Made by a program: the position numbers and the translations under genes. 6,004 bases of DNA from Thermoanaerobaculaceae bacterium (GTDB taxonomy: Bacteria > Acidobacteriota > UBA4820). Shown one piece after another: positions 5,999 to 6,004 of this stretch. Each line of letters starts with the position of its first letter. Position 1 is the first letter of the stretch. The stretch is from positions 1 through 6,004 of the forward strand of contig JAAZNT010000416.1 of NCBI GenBank assembly GCA_012798145.1, written 5' to 3'. The notes beneath the pieces are model-generated. The model ran no database searches and was not told where the DNA came from. It worked only from the letters and a program-made list of their open reading frames with translations.

Positions 5999-6004
5999 CA
6001 GCGA

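Overview
All five supported genes lie on the minus strand and run leftward from a promoter at the right edge to a strong hairpin terminator near the left edge. They look like one transcription unit. The coding DNA is moderately AT-rich, and several genes have clear Shine-Dalgarno sites (AAGGAGG, GAGGTG, AAGGAG). A long two-domain SppA, a sigma-54-type activator and a GspE/PilB-family protein point to a bacterium, probably a diderm from a little-cultivated, possibly deep-branching lineage. No marker here fixes the phylum.

Layout in order of transcription: a -10 box (5993-5998); a small secreted beta-rich protein of unknown function (5508-5972); a GspE/PilB-family protein (3840-5498) with an N-terminal MshEN-type domain (a known cyclic-di-GMP-binding fold) whose ATPase motifs have decayed; a short membrane-anchored coiled-coil protein (3437-3853); an NtrC-family response regulator (2097-3440); and the signal peptide peptidase SppA (262-2031). 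The first four genes are tightly packed: a 9-nt gap, a 14-nt overlap and a 4-nt ATGA overlap. sppA follows after 65 nt with its own strong ribosome binding site. A 14-bp-arm hairpin (204-238) ends the unit.

Bases 1-121 differ from the rest. They form a GC-rich island (about 60% GC) built as an imperfect palindrome centred near base 61. Bases 122-203 are AT-rich, and I see no gene or convincing promoter in them.

The most interesting element is the GspE/PilB-like protein. The Walker A lysine and the Walker B acidic residue are gone, but full length, the c-di-GMP-type N-domain, the late histidine and the four-cysteine zinc motif remain. This suggests a pseudo-ATPase used as a ligand sensor or scaffold. 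With a membrane coiled-coil protein, a phospho-receiver sigma-54 activator and an envelope protein, it could form an undescribed envelope or pilus-related signalling module. That functional link is inference from operon structure only.
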